From Sweltsa coloradensis (taxonomy: Eukaryota; Arthropoda; Insecta; Plecoptera; Chloroperlidae), in contig JAMZAV010003124.1 in assembly GCA_024449915.1 (NCBI GenBank), positions 81,919 to 145,918 on the forward strand: DNA of 64,000 nucleotides, in the 5' to 3' direction. This document shows, one piece after another, positions 10,400 to 20,810 of the stretch. Made by a program: the position numbers and the translations under genes. Each line of letters begins with the position of its first letter. Positions within the stretch are counted from its first letter, which is position 1. The notes beneath the pieces were generated by a model. It had not been told where the DNA came from and made no database searches. It was given only the letters and a program-made list of their open reading frames with translations.

Positions 10400-11191
10400 A
10401 CTAGGAAAACGCTAAAGTCCCGCCGCGTTGATGGATGAGCTTTTTAAAGTTTTTAGTTTGCGTGGGATATCTTTACTTTTACAAGTGCTTTGTTTTGTTG
10501 CCTACGCATTGTAGGTGATTGTTGTCAAGCTTCTATTGTTTCTTGTCAATTGGTATTATTTATCGTAAAAAACTTATATTAAAAGCTTTATTTCTACGGA
10601 TTCTGGCTAACATTTTCAACGTTTTCTTTCAAAAGGTACTACATTACCATAACCTTAATGTCCATGTATAATATGAACGTTGTAGCCCCACCCGTTTGGT
10701 CAGAATTGGCCCAAATGGCACGGAAATATCGCACAAAAAACAAAAAACTTATATAGAAGCTTTATTTCTGTAGATTCTAGCTTACTTTTGCAGCTTTTTC
10801 TTTCAAAATGTACTACATCACCATAACCTTAATGTCCATGTATAATATGAACGTTGTCGCCCCACCCCGTTTGGTCAGAATTGGCCCAAATGGCACGAAA
10901 ATATCGCACAAAAAAATCGAAAAAAAATCGTAAAAGTACGATATTCATGAGAAATATTTCTTCGATTGTACCCAAAAACGTAGCAAGTCTAAGTTCAGAG
11001 ATTTCGAAGGTCCTGTCAAATTTTCATCAAGATCGCAGATGCCGTTTGCCCGGTAGAGAGCGAACAAACAGACAGAAAAACAAAAAAAAAAACAAAAAAA
11101 ACAAAAACAAAAAAACTCCCGAGCTAAATTTTTTGGGGGGTCGATGAAATTGAAGTCTTCGCTTCACTCGCTTCGCTCGCTACGCTCATCC
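10400..11191 (+). mobile_element. RepB insertion 2 with internal duplication
   Basis: Same family and orientation as insertion 1. A segment of about 176 nt (AAAAACTTATAT... to ...AATATCGCAC) is present twice in tandem (about 10,566-10,740 and 10,741-10,910). The end is GCTTCGCTCGCTACGCTCATCC. The uninterrupted target is visible near 20,665 in the paralogous copy. Confidence 0.7.
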
Positions 11192-11340
11192 AATGAAGGT
11201 CAGTGTACCTTAAGTTACAAATTGCATCTCAGTACTTGTACTTGCTCTACTTATTAAACTGAGTAGACTTTCATAAACGCGTATATCATTATGATTTTAG
11301 GTATCTATACAACTTTTAAAAACTACATATGCACCTTAGT
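11192..11340 (+). repeat. RepC, last part of copy 1
   Basis: ATGAAGGTCAGTGTAC, CAGTACTTGTACTTGCTC and AAACGCGTATATCATTATG match 20,663-20,810 almost base for base, up to the boundary of the T element. Confidence 0.75.
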
Positions 11341-11373
11341 ACTAGGAAATTTTTATAACTGAATAGGATAGAC

Positions 11374-11406
<33 letters not shown>

Positions 11407-11717
11407 AATAAATTAATTAATTAATCACTTAAGTTGATGTTAGACAAGTGAGCGAGCCATGTGTCGAGTAACTGGGAACATTCACATTCTTCCCTCAATG
11501 TAAGGCTGGATCCAGCATGGATCTTTCTTCCTCCTCCCTAGCCTATCATAGGCTAGAGTGGCGCGTTATGGACTTACAGTTGACGCGCCCTTATACCAAC
11601 TATGTTCAAAACCCTACTATTTAAACTTTAATAATCAACAAAAACTTAAATGCACATGTTAAATGGCTCTCAACACATGACTCGCTTACTCGTCTAACAA
11701 CGACGGCGTTTTGCTAG
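11341..11717 (+). mobile_element. T element (TIR MITE), copy 1
   Basis: The left end is ACTAGGAAA. The left inverted repeat is interrupted by a (TAAA)n microsatellite (about 11,375-11,425) before resuming at AGTTGATGTTAGACAAGTGA. The right inverted repeat is ACTCGTCTAACAACGACGGC...TTTTGCTAG. The centre has GGCTGGATCCAGC and CATAGGCTAGAGTGGCGCG, a module also found in RepA. No reading frame, so non-autonomous. Confidence 0.75.
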
Positions 11718-11934
11718 GACTTAGTTCCAATATCCAATCCAAAATAAAGTTGATCCCAATAAATAGTTATTGAAAATAGTTAATGATATTGAGTGAAAGG
11801 CAAAACATAAGATAACCACGAGCTACAACTCACGTCGCAATCGAACTGCGTGATTAGGTCAACCAGGTCCAAGGTCTACTAGATCGGCGGAGAGAGGCGG
11901 GGATCTAGTGGACCTTGCCCAGGTCAACAGGCGT
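11718..11934 (+). repeat. Flank shared with 21,102-21,318, with a 13-bp hairpin
   Basis: AATATCCAATCCAAAATA, CACGTCGCAATCGAACTGCG and the hairpin GGTCTACTAGATC / GATCTAGTGGACC at 11,873-11,914 (loop about 16 nt) are all repeated at 21,102-21,318. The stem has one mismatch here and is perfect in the other copy. Confidence 0.7.
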
Positions 11935-12260
11935 AGGAATCTTGAAACTCCCAGTCAACAAGGCGGTGAACGAAACATTGTCGCACTTTCATTTGCTTTC
12001 AATGTTTCTCGGCCAAGGTAGACGCGTTTGGTTCTGTTAACGTAGATTTAGCCAGATATTGTGTAAAATACTGACTATTTATTGGTATTATTTAAGTACA
12101 GTCTATATTGAGATATCATACAGTAAGGATGGAGAAAATAGAGGTTGGATTCATCACTTGGTTCACAATTTAACTCTTCGAAACTATTGGCTTTGTAGCA
12201 TTGGTATTTTCTTTTGTCGCCATTCAGTGAACGTTTATTATTTGGTAAACTGTTAATATA
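11935..12260 (+). repeat. RepD copy 1
   Basis: GAATCTTGAAACTCCCAGTC, ACGCGTTTGGTTCTG, CAGATATTGTG and a segment near TTCACTTGGTTC/TTTGTCGCCATTC align with 37,505-37,835, and in part with 25,065-25,195. RepD sits directly 5' of a RepA body in all three places, so it may be a 5' extension of one RepA subfamily. Confidence 0.55.
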
Positions 12261-12261
12261 G

Positions 12262-12800
12262 GTTAAATCCCCACATCCCTACCCGTCTGTGGCTGGTTCT
12301 CTCCAGCACAGTACTGTCCTCCCCATATCCTCAAGGCTTGAGTAGCGCATTATGACCTAAGGGTTGACGCGCCCTTAATACAAATTACCAATAACAATAA
12401 CGATAAAAAAGTAGTTGACGACCACGACGAGAGATCCCCGTCTTTCCTCCTCCTACCCGTGGCTGGTTCTGACCAGCATAGGCCTTTCCTCCCCAAGTCC
12501 TCTAGGCTATAAGGCCCAGAGCAGGGCTCTGCTTATCGCTTAAGGCGTTTCAAGAGAAATCGTCTATCTCGCAAACGTCAGCTAGTAACAAGGGAAGTTT
12601 TTACTTTTTGAAACTAGAGGCGACCTCTGGCAGTTGTCGTCGGGTAACATTTCTTCTTCCCTTGACGACCTTCCCGACGACGACGACCAATTGGCAGCAC
12701 GAACGATGACGACCGCGACGTAAGAACTCCCTTGCCTCCTCGCCATATCCCCTAGGCTAGAGTGGCGATGACCTAATGGTCGACGCACCCTTAATCTAAG
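12262..12800 (+). repeat. RepA fragments and one body
   Basis: 12,262-12,385 and 12,416-12,510 are body ends with GTGGCTGGTTCT and GCGCATTATGACC. A fuller body (TATAAGGCCCAGAGCAGGGC, 12,508-12,800) has AACTAGAGGCGACCTC, GACGACGACGACC and GACGCACCCTTAATC. Confidence 0.75.
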
Positions 12801-13149
12801 TAACAAAACAAACAAAAATTTATTTTAAATCCAAAATTTCCTGCAATTCCTTAAATATTACAATGAAAAATGTAAATGAAATAGAGTACTAAAAATCTTT
12901 GTAAGGAATGATAACTTTTGGCTTAAAGTTACCAAATTTGAGCAGATTTAATTCGCGTCTGAAAAGGTATTAAAGTAAAAAGGGTTGTTTAATCTTTCTT
13001 GTTGTGAAATAATAATTCAGGGGGGGGGGAGTTGTATTGCCTAGGGGCTGCTCACTACCTTACCTTCACACCCTGACGATTAAGAATGTTTAAATAACCC
13101 GGAGGGTAAAATCCCCGGCACCTCCGCCATTATTCAATACAAGTACTAG
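12801..13149. other. AT-rich stretch, nothing recognised
   Basis: Contains a G run at about 13,021-13,030 and a short block resembling the RepC word CCGGCACCTCCGCC in inverted orientation. No reading frame. Confidence 0.4.
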
Positions 13150-13634
13150 TTGGGTATATGTATGATAGGGAGTATGACAAGACGTCCATGAAAACACGAA
13201 CAATGAAAAAATGATGACAAGAACGAAGAAGAAAGAAAACTACCCTCTCTCTCTCTCATTACCCGTGTTTGGTTCTGACCAGAACTAGACTTCGCCCCCC
13301 ACATCCCATATACCCCCATCGGTGCCGGGGTAGAAATGTACCCAGAGCATGCTCTGCTATTTGAAATAGGCGATTCAAGTGGAAAAGTCCACCACTTAAA
13401 CATGAGGTAGTAAATAACTCCCGAAACTAGAGGTGAGCTCTGGCAATCGTCTTCGGGAAAACCCTTTCCCTTCCTTTGACGACTTACGCGACGACGACCA
13501 TGACAATAAGAACGATGATAAAGCCGATTGCAAACCAAGACGTGAGAGACCCCTTTACCTCCTACTACCCGTGGCTGGCTCTGAGCTGCATGGGTCTGAC
13601 CCCCCCATACCCCCTAGGCTAGAGTGGCGCATTA
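13150..13634 (+). repeat. RepA body interrupted by a MITE
   Basis: A truncated body precedes a full one that starts GGTGCCGGGGTAGAAATG (about 13,321). That body ends at CTAGGCTAGAGTGGCGCATTA, where the MITE at 13,635 splits the GCGCATTATGACC module. Its remainder resumes at 14,045. Confidence 0.8.
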
Positions 13635-14042
13635 GGTTCGTTCTCCTGCACGAATCTGAACTATGCACACTCAGCGTTCGCTGTAGTCGTGCAAGAAGAT
13701 GGTCGCCGTTCGTCTGAAAAGTGCAGACTGAACTAGTGCAACAAGTTCATGAACCTCTGCACGCGCTCTGGAGCCGGTGCAATAGTACAGTGCAGGAATC
13801 TAGCGCCAAGAATATAAGGGATAGATGTATTGAAGACTTATATTGTTACCTAATATGAAACAAATTACATTTTCAAGTGCTAAGGGAAGTATTTACGAGA
13901 GTACGTTTAATAGATTAATGTTTTCAAGAAAACAAATTTCCAGTGACAGCTTTTATTGTTCGCCAGTAACGACTGTACTGGATGAACTACTGCACTGAAC
14001 TGAACTGAACTCGCCGTGCAGTGCGACACAGGCGAACGTACC
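13635..14042. mobile_element. PIF/Harbinger-like MITE inside RepA
   Basis: The ends are near-inverted: left GGTTCGTTCTCCTG, right (reverse complement) GGTACGTTCGCCTG, 12 of 14 matching. It splits a RepA module whose intact form is known from other copies. The flanks read TTA on the left and ATA on the right, compatible with a diverged 3-bp TWA duplication, as in PIF/Harbinger elements. The right junction is off by up to 2 nt. No transposase frame. Interior words such as TGCAC and GTGCAG recur. Confidence 0.6.
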
Positions 14043-14169
14043 ATATATGACCTATCGGTTAACGCGCCCTTATTCAAGATCTATTTTGTTTCGCTATAAC
14101 TTTGATCACCATCGTTTTATTTTATTTTGTGCACTTAGAAAAGGATATAATCATCAAACACACGATTAA
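14043..14169 (+). repeat. Remainder of RepA end and LINE-type spacer
   Basis: TATGACCTATCGGTTAACGC and CGCCCTTATTC continue the interrupted body. The AT-rich spacer ends AATCATCAAACACACGATTAA, where the palindromic MITE is inserted. Confidence 0.7.
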
Positions 14170-14791
14170 GGCTATTCGACCGCGTTTTTCTATTTTCCAA
14201 AATATGCTACCAAGTCAAAACATAGTTAATGGCTTTCAAACCTGGCTATTTTAGAAAATCAAAAATATTTTTTTCAAAATTTTCTGATCCGGTACACGGC
14301 CAATATAGCTACCTCAAAATAATTTCCAACTTCAATTCGCCAAGGCACACCATTCAACGTAGGGTGTTGTGTTTTGTGACATTAATTTTCAACTGCTTTT
14401 CTATGGACTGACTGAGAGAAAACAGATTTATTTTAACAATTGTCTTTCCTGCGAATTTTTTCGTTTGGCGGTATTGTTTACCGATTTGTACCGCCAAACA
14501 AAAAAATTCGCAGGAAAGACAATTGTTTTAAAAAATCTGTTTTCTCTCAGTAAGTCCATAGAAAAACAGTTAAAAATTAATGTCACAAAACCACAACACC
14601 CTACGTTGAATGGTGTGCCTTGGCGAATTGAAGTTATATTTTTTTGAGGTAGCTATATTGGCCGTGTACCGGATCAGAAAATTTTGAAAAAAATATTTTT
14701 GATTTTCTAAAATAGCCAGGTTTGAAAGCCATTAACTATGTTTTGACTTGGTAGCATATTTTGGAAAATAGAAAAACGCGGTCGAATAGCC
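14170..14791. mobile_element. Palindromic (foldback) MITE with TTAA target duplication
   Basis: The 622-nt element is almost wholly two inverted arms of about 300 nt around a short loop near 14,480. The outer ends are GGCTATTCGACCGCG and its complement CGCGGTCGAATAGCC. It is flanked by TTAA at 14,166-14,169 and 14,792-14,795. Removing it restores the spacer/tail sequence seen at 15,670 and elsewhere (CACACCATTAACTCAT type). TTAA duplications are typical of piggyBac-like transposases. The ends do not start with CCC, so the superfamily is unproven. It has no coding frame and would form a long hairpin RNA if transcribed. Confidence 0.88.
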
Positions 14792-14795
14792 TTAA

Positions 14796-14870
14796 CTCAT
14801 TTCATTAACGTTCACAGTCGGCGCAATATGACCAAACCGGTTGAGCGCCCTAGTTTCTCACGTCGTCGTC
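14796..14870 (+). repeat. RepA/LINE tail module
   Basis: CTCATTTCATTAACG, then GGCGCAATATGACC, AACCGGTTGAGCGCCC and CTCACGTCGTCGTC. It is the downstream half of the tail split by the MITE at 14,170. Confidence 0.85.
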
Positions 14871-15261
14871 AAAGATTCGAAGTCTCCCCGACCAAACCCT
14901 GTCAATAAAAGGCGGGTCTAAGGGTCCGGTCAACCCAAACGAAGGCTAGGCCGAATGGTTCACCCTGGGAACGCCCGGCTCCCCACGGTCCTGACTCTCT
15001 TGGAAGGTAAACGTCCTCTCCATCCCTTCCTCTCGTTCCTCGCCCATCCTAGGCTACATCTAACCGAGCCAACCAGGTAGGCGGCGACGTAGTGGCCAAC
15101 CAGAGATACAATAATCTAATAACTTCTCAGACAAACAGCGAACGCTATGGGTTGAGTCCTAGAACATTATCTCTCAACATTTAGTTCTGTGTTAACACGT
15201 ACTGTACCTAGTTGTTGGGGAACTGAAATCATTGTTATTTTAATTTATTTCGAACATAAAA
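14871..15261. other. Unassigned, GC-moderate stretch
   Basis: Contains CTAGGCTACATCTAACC and several GGCGG words but no family match, TIR or reading frame that I can support. Confidence 0.45.
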
Positions 15262-15757
15262 TTCCCTGCACTTCACTCGACGACCACCCCGACGAAGACG
15301 ACTATAACGACGACACAAAAAAGTCCATCTCCCAAACATCATTATATTAGCCATGTATGGTAGAATTGAACTTCTCGAAACTAGAGGCGAGCTCTGGCAA
15401 TCGTCGTCGGGGATCTTGCTCCATTTTCATGGGCATTTCAGCATGAACTATTCCTTCCCATATATCGTAGGCTAGATTGGCCCATTATGACCTAACGGAT
15501 GACGCGCCCTTCATCCAAATATCCCAACCGCTAACAAAATAAAAATAAACTGAACTTATTTATTAATTTTCATTTAAATAAATCATTATTTTATTTTATT
15601 ATAAATCTATATTGCCAACCATCGTTTTCTTTTCTTTTCAAAACTAAAAAACCAACATAGTCATCAAACACACCATTAACTCATGTCATTAACTAACAAT
15701 ATCACAGGCGGTGCAATACGACCTAACCGGTTGACGCGCCTAGTTTCTCACGTCGTT
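15262..15757 (+). repeat. RepA body with spacer and tail
   Basis: The body is internally rearranged: the GACGACC stretch precedes the CGAAACTAGAGGCGAGCTC stretch. It ends TAGGCTAGATTGGCCC and GACGCGCCCTTCATCC. The AT-rich spacer leads to a tail at 15,701-15,757. This copy preserves the uninterrupted CACCATTAACTCATGTCATT spacer that serves as the empty site for the TTAA insertions. Confidence 0.8.
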
Positions 15758-15784
15758 ATTTTAAGTTCCTTGAGGTGATCCTTC

Positions 15785-15855
15785 ATAACGTGTTAAGTCA
15801 GGATCTGAGGCCGGGTGTCGAACCAGGGACAACTCGTGACTGTGTCTTGCGCGTC
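15785..15855 (-). repeat. tRNA-like fragment
   Basis: The minus strand has GGTTCGACACC, close to a pol III B box, about 40 nt after a weak A-box-like stretch. No cloverleaf can be drawn, so this is at best a decayed tRNA-derived SINE head. Confidence 0.3.
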
Positions 15856-15962
15856 ACACTGAGGCAACATCACTCGTTACAAAGTATATCGTCAGCTTAT
15901 ATACCCCACCAATACAAGTTAAAGCTCACTCTTGTGGTCCGCGCTCCCAACTTTAACAGCTA

Positions 15963-16310
15963 GTAAGTAGAATTGTCCCAGAGCATGGCTCTGCTAATCG
16001 TAAGAGGCGATTCAAGAGAAAAAGTCCACCTCGCCAACATCAGCTAGTAAGAGCGGAGTACCTTACACCCTGAAACCAGAGGCAAGCTCTGGCAATCGTC
16101 GTCTTTGACCTTGTTCCCTTCCTTGAAGACCCCCCGGCGACGATGACAATGACACAACAAACGATGACAAAGACAATGACGACCGCGACGTGAGAAACCC
16201 GCCTTCCTCCCCTTACCCGTGGCTGGTTCTGACCAGCATGGGCTCCTCCTCCCCACCCCCCTTAGGCTAGAGTGGTGCATTATGACCTAACGGTTGACGC
16301 GTCCTTAATC
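15963..16310 (+). repeat. RepA body, near consensus
   Basis: Lacks the first GGGCCC but then follows consensus to ACGCGTCCTTAATCC. Here the stem reads CCAGAG/CTCTGG instead of CTAGAG/CTCTGG, a change that keeps pairing. An (ATTT)n microsatellite follows at about 16,362-16,409. Confidence 0.85.
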
Positions 16311-16439
16311 CAAATAAATCAAAAACTCACTCTTGTGGTCCACGCTTCAAACTATAACTTATTATTTATTTATTTATTTATTTTAATTTTTGTTTATTTA
16401 TTTATTTAACACAACGAGGCACTAATACGTTTTCAGATT

Positions 16440-18860
16440 TTTTCCGAATTAGCCTGTTTGATTCTGGTGCTGTCCGCGGGCTGGAATCGTGTCCAGCTTG
16501 ATTGATCGGTGTTTCCTACACTTTTGGTGTATATTGCCTGCATTATCGTGGTAAATCCTCCTCCGAGTCTGTAAATAGCCGAGATGAGGCAATAAGGCGC
16601 GTGTTAATGAGTGGTATCATTGATTGTCAAATAGTTAATGATCGCCTAGTCTTCTCGAGACTTTCTTGGTGCGCGTGTTCCTGCAAAGCACCACATCTCC
16701 TGCTAGCCAACCTCACTCGATCTCCGCGCCGAAAGGTAAGACGTGGACACTCCCATCTATTGGATGTCGTAAGACCTGGCTTACTGTTTCTTCTTCTCGC
16801 TCTTTGTGGAGATATTGAATTAAATCCTGAACCTCCAAGAAGGACATCTCCGGTCTGTTTGATTTGCGGCACCCGTGGTCGAGTAAACCAACTATCTCTT
16901 CAGTGTGCAGATTGAAAATCTTGGGTTCACAAAACTTGTGCCAACGTATCGAAGTCGGAGTACAACAACTTCGTGAAAAAAAATGGTTGTTACACGTGTT
17001 GGAACTGTAATGTGCCTCAGTTTTCCAACTCTTTCTTTGATTCATCTACAACCGGTGACAGTCTAAATTCTTCGCCTTCATCTTGTATTTCTATTCTTTC
17101 GTTTAATGCGAGGAGTCTAAAAAAACGCAAAGAGAAATCCTGATATAAGTGCTTGGTTATTTGCTCATGACGCAGATGTGGTTTGCGTGTGTGAAACTTG
17201 GCTGAACTCATATGTTCAAGACAAAGAAGCAATACCTGACTCTTATGTTGTGTTCAGAAAGGATAGATCAGCTTCTTCTGGAGGAGGTGTATTGATAGGT
17301 ATGAAGCCGCACCTTAAGCCTCGCTACATTCCTGAGCTTGACAGCGATGAGGCAGAAATATGGAGAAAAAAAATTGCTGGCTTCTGCTTATCGGTCACCA
17401 AAAGCGTCTCAAAACGTGAACGATAAATTATTACAATCACTTGTTAAAGCTCAATCCATTCAAGCAAACTACAAGGGAGTATTTGTGTGCGGGGATTTCA
17501 ATCTGGATATTTCCTGAAATTCTGAGATTCCTTTGGCTAAAAACACAATTTCTGAATCTTTTCTCGCCTGTTTTTATGATCTTCTTCTCACTCAATTAAT
17601 AACGGAAGCAACTAGAATCACTCCCTCCTCTAGATCGATATTAGATCTATTTCTATGCAATGATCCTTCTCTATGTTCGTCTATCAACGTTGTTCCTGGA
17701 GTCAGCGATCACCTTGCTGTACTTGTAAAATTGAGAGCAAACAGAAAGTTCACAAATTCATAAATTCGGAAGTATTTTGCTACAGCAGGGCAAACTGGGA
17801 GAATCTTTCTATGCATCTTTCCCTACGACTTCCTGTTATATTTTTAGATATGAACATTAATGAAGCTTGGTTACAGTGGAAATCTGAATTTTGGCAGTGT
17901 GTGAACGAGTCTATTCCAAAAGTGACAATTAAACATAAAAGGCGGTCTCCATGGATAACTAATGAGATAGTCATTCTTATACACACGAGAGATAAAGTTT
18001 ACAAGAAGTGGAAGAAATCGCCGACGGATGCTCGCTGGGAAGAGTACAAAGTAATTCGTAATCGTGTTAAAACTGTCGTGCGGAAGGCGCATAGTGAATA
18101 CCTGTGGAATATTGGAAATGACAACAAACGCTTGTGGAAATACATACACAGTCGTAAGGGCAGTACGGCTCCAAAGAATTTCTCAGCAAATGGTCAGGAA
18201 CTCAAAGATTCTAAGGACATTGCTTGCGCATTCAATCAATCTTTCTCAAAGAATTTTACAAAAGCCGACAGTTCCAGCAATCCTTTCAATCCCAATATTG
18301 CAGACATACCGTTTTCGCTCTCAAATCTGTTTTTTTTTCTGTAAACGAAGTTTTGACTCTCCTCAGCCATATGCGACCTAGTACTGCCACAGGACCTAAC
18401 GATCTTCCTGGAAGAATTCTTAAAGAGTGCGCGTTAGCTATTTTACCGTCATTATGTTCAATTTTTAACTTATCAATATCCACTGGCGCTGTTCCCAATG
18501 ACTGGAAAAAAGCAAATGTCGTTCCAGTTTTTAAAAAGGGTGACCCAAGAGACGTTGGTAATTACCGCCCAATATCGCTCACCTCGATAGCATCAAAATT
18601 AATGGAGAAACTCGTGTCGTGCCGCATTCTAGAACATCTGCAAAACAATGATCTTATAAACGATAATCAACATGGCTTTCTACCTCGGCGCTCATGCGTT
18701 ACAATGCTTACTCAAGCAAATGACGACTGGCTTCACGCGCTTGAGGACAAAGATGTATAAAACAAGTTGATTGTATAGGTCTTGACTGGCAAAAGGCATT
18801 TGATCAGGTTCCTCACGAAAGACTTCTCTTAAAATTGCATGGCTACAAAATTAGAGCCTC
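16440..18860 (+). pseudogene. CR1-group LINE ORF2: 2A-like, PHD, endonuclease, RT; decayed and 3'-truncated
   Basis: The coding region starts near 16,502. Residues about 98-112 (LLALCGDIELNPEPP) resemble a 2A peptide. A PHD finger follows (CLICG...LQCAD, WVHKTC, CYTCWNC). A TGA at 16,912 replaces its next cysteine. The APE endonuclease is recognisable by ISILSFNARSLK, CETWL, SGGGVLI, AYRSP, GDFNLDIS and SDHLAVLV, and the RT by NYRPISLTS, QHGFLPRRS and WQKAFDQVPH. At least four frameshifts or stops break it (about 17,143, 17,380, 17,515 and 18,340), and it ends before the RT catalytic FADD. The RepC start (GTCCAGCTTGATTGATC) lies at 16,488. 2A-like motifs are known at the N terminus of some CR1-group ORF2 proteins. 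Confidence 0.88.
16769..16837 (+). other. Degenerate 2A-like peptide coding site
   Basis: In frame with the LINE ORF, the translation ends DIELNPEP. The ribosome-skipping consensus is D(V/I)ExNPGP; glycine is replaced by glutamate, which should abolish skipping. A hydrophobic leader (LLFLLLALCG) precedes it, as in known 2A sequences. Confidence 0.7.
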
Positions 18861-19049
18861 GCGATGTTCTATGCAGTGTATCGCTTACGAAACATGTTTG
18901 TTTGAATATGTAAATAATGAGATGTTTATTAATAGAAAGCAAAACCATTTGAAAGAGTTGGTTTGAAACTTCAGTGTCTTAAGGGTTGATAAAACAATCT
19001 CCACACTGTACAAGTAAAACTTCATAATTCATCTTTAATAATCTAACAA

Positions 19050-19245
19050 ACTTCAGCTGGTCCCGAAACTAGAGGCGAGCTCTGGCGGTCGTAACAAACA
19101 ACGTTGGACCCGGGGTAGAATCTGCTCCAGACAATCGCTCTGCTGGTCGTAAAGGCGACGACAGACATTACGTCAATGTCGCAAACATCAGCTGGTCCCG
19201 AAACTAGAGGCGAGCTCTGGCGGGGTCGTCGGGGACGTAAAGAAC
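19050..19245 (+). repeat. RepA fragment with internal tandem duplication
   Basis: CAGCTGGTCCCGAAACTAGA with GGCGAGCTCTGGCGG occurs twice, near 19,054 and 19,189, on either side of a head (GACCCGGGGTAGAATCTG). The GACGAT stretch and hairpin are missing. 18,861-19,049 and 19,246-19,380 show nothing else. Confidence 0.65.
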
Positions 19246-19399
19246 CCATCGACCTTAGATGTCTGCTGTGATAGAAACATTGAACCGCTCGGTGTTGACA
19301 GTGGTGCGAACAATATCCCATTCATATAGTAATTTTTCCATCACATTTATCTAGATCATGTTTTTTTCTTGTAAAAACTTTGAAGACAATCAAATAATT

Positions 19400-19497
19400 A
19401 AACACACCATAAAATCATTTCATTAACTAAGAACATAACAGGTGGTGCAATATGACCTAACCGGTTGAAGCGCCCTAGTTTCTCACGTCGTCGTCGT
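19400..19497 (+). repeat. RepA/LINE spacer end and tail
   Basis: AAACACACCATAAAATCATT, then GTGGTGCAATATGACC, AACCGGTTGAAGCGCCC and CTCACGTCGTCGTCG. It abuts a 5'-truncated RepA. Confidence 0.85.
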
Positions 19498-19775
19498 TAT
19501 AAGAGCTGAGTCATATTACTCCCCGAAACTAGAGCCGAGCTCTGACAATTGTCGTCTAGGACACCTCCTCTTTTTCTTGTCGACTGCCCTGCGACGATGA
19601 TGGTGACTAAACGAACCATGACAAAGACAATGTCGACCCTTACGTGAGAACCCTTATTTCACCTCCCCCCCCTCACACATGGCTGGTTCTGACCAGAATG
19701 AGACCCGCCTCCCCATATCCCCCAAGCTAGAGCGGTGCATTATATCCTAACGATTGACGAGTCCGTAATCCAAAT
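19498..19775 (+). repeat. RepA body, 5' truncated
   Basis: Starts at TAAGAGCTGAG directly after the (GTC)n of the previous tail. It keeps CGAAACTAGAGCCGAGCTC, GGCTGGTTCTGACCAG and AGCTAGAGCGGTGC, and ends near GACGAGTCCGTAATCC. Confidence 0.75.
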
Positions 19776-19779
19776 ACCA

Positions 19780-19912
19780 TAATACGCCACTCTAGCCTAT
19801 GATAGGCAAGGGAGGGAAGACCCATGCTGGATACAGCCTTAGGTAGGTGGATGAAAGGTTATGTCACCGGGTACTCAACACATGGCTCACTGACTCGTCC
19901 TAGTTAACATAT
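19780..19912 (-). mobile_element. T element, partial
   Basis: The minus strand carries the central TAGGCTAGAGTGGCG module and GTATCCAGCATGGG. The plus strand keeps part of one inverted end (CCGGGTACTCAACACATGGC, ACTCGTCCTAG). The opposite end is absent. Confidence 0.55.
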
Positions 19913-19979
19913 GGTCCAGGGTGAACATTATACTAACTCGCTCACTTCCAGCAAGGGAACAAGAGAACCCAAACAAGTC

Positions 19980-20160
19980 TGCCTCGTTGGTCGTGTGGTT
20001 AGAGGCTCTGCTTCCAGTGCAGTAGGCCCAGGGTTCGATTCCCGCTCTAGGCAAGAGTTTTTTAACTTCTGATTTGGACTTCCCTCAGTTCTAGGCTTAG
20101 AAATTTGTAAACGGTGACTTTGGAGCCGTCCTAGCAACGAGGCACTTAATCCATTCACAG
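19980..20160 (+). mobile_element. tRNA-derived SINE, copy 1
   Basis: A-box-like GGTCGTGTGGTTAGAGG and B box GGTTCGATTCC (about 20,031) lie at tRNA-like spacing, followed by a non-tRNA body (CAGTTCTAGGCTTAG, TTGTAAACGGTGAC). A diverged copy with the same body is at 38,829, so this is a dispersed SINE and not a tRNA gene. Confidence 0.7.
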
Positions 20161-20810
20161 GTTGTTCCAAATTAGCCTGGTTGATTCTGGTGCTGTCCGC
20201 GGGCTGGAATCGTGTCCAGCTTGATTGATCGGTGTTTCCTAGTTAAATACGCCGGTCTCTATAGTTGGTTTATGTTCGCTCGTCGATGGTGTCGGCGCCA
20301 GCAGGTTTGGCTTGGTCTGCTTGAAATTTAATATCCCTACTGATTATCAGTTTTGTGACTGAGTGGCTGTTGATATTTGGAATTAAATGCACATCGCAGT
20401 CGTAATTCTATCATAATGAAGTCAAATTTACCGTATTCCGTCACAAAAAAAATAATAAAATAGCAGATTTCGATACGTATTTGGTGGAGGTGCCGGGTAG
20501 AGCAAGAAAAGTTTAAACTCCATAAGAATAGCATTGTTGGTGGAGGCGCCGGGTCCGTACTTATTAATTAAATTATTTCAATTTCGGAGGGTGGTATTAT
20601 TGCTGTGGTATTTTGTTAAGTTTAGCGCACGTGTCGGTGAATTAAGTAATTGTGTTTCAGATATGAAGGTCAGTGTACTATAAGCAACAAATCTCATCTC
20701 AGTACTTGTACTTGCTCTACTTATTAAACAGAGTGGACTTTCATAAACGCGTATATCATTATGATTAAAGGTACCTATAAAACTATTTAAAATTACATTT
20801 GCACCTTAGT
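20160..20810 (+). repeat. RepC copy 2, uninterrupted
   Basis: Parallels 9,351-11,340 with both RepB insertions absent. Landmarks are GTCCAGCTTGATTGATCGGT, two GGTGGAGG(T/C)GCCGGGT words, TATTATTGCTGTGGTATTTT and AAACGCGTATATCATTATG. It supplies the empty sites for RepB. Confidence 0.8.

Noticed and set aside
10032..11147. 97-108-codon ORFs inside RepB
   Set aside because: Both RepB copies give similar frames because they are copies of one repeat; no protein family features and one ends in a Lys/Asn run from the CAAA repeats.
16627..17232. Minus-strand ORFs opposite the CR1-group LINE
   Set aside because: The plus strand carries the PHD, endonuclease and RT motifs; the opposite frames are shadows.
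19980..20055. tRNA gene
   Set aside because: A and B boxes are present but the acceptor stem does not pair, and a non-tRNA body shared with 38,829 follows; it is a SINE.
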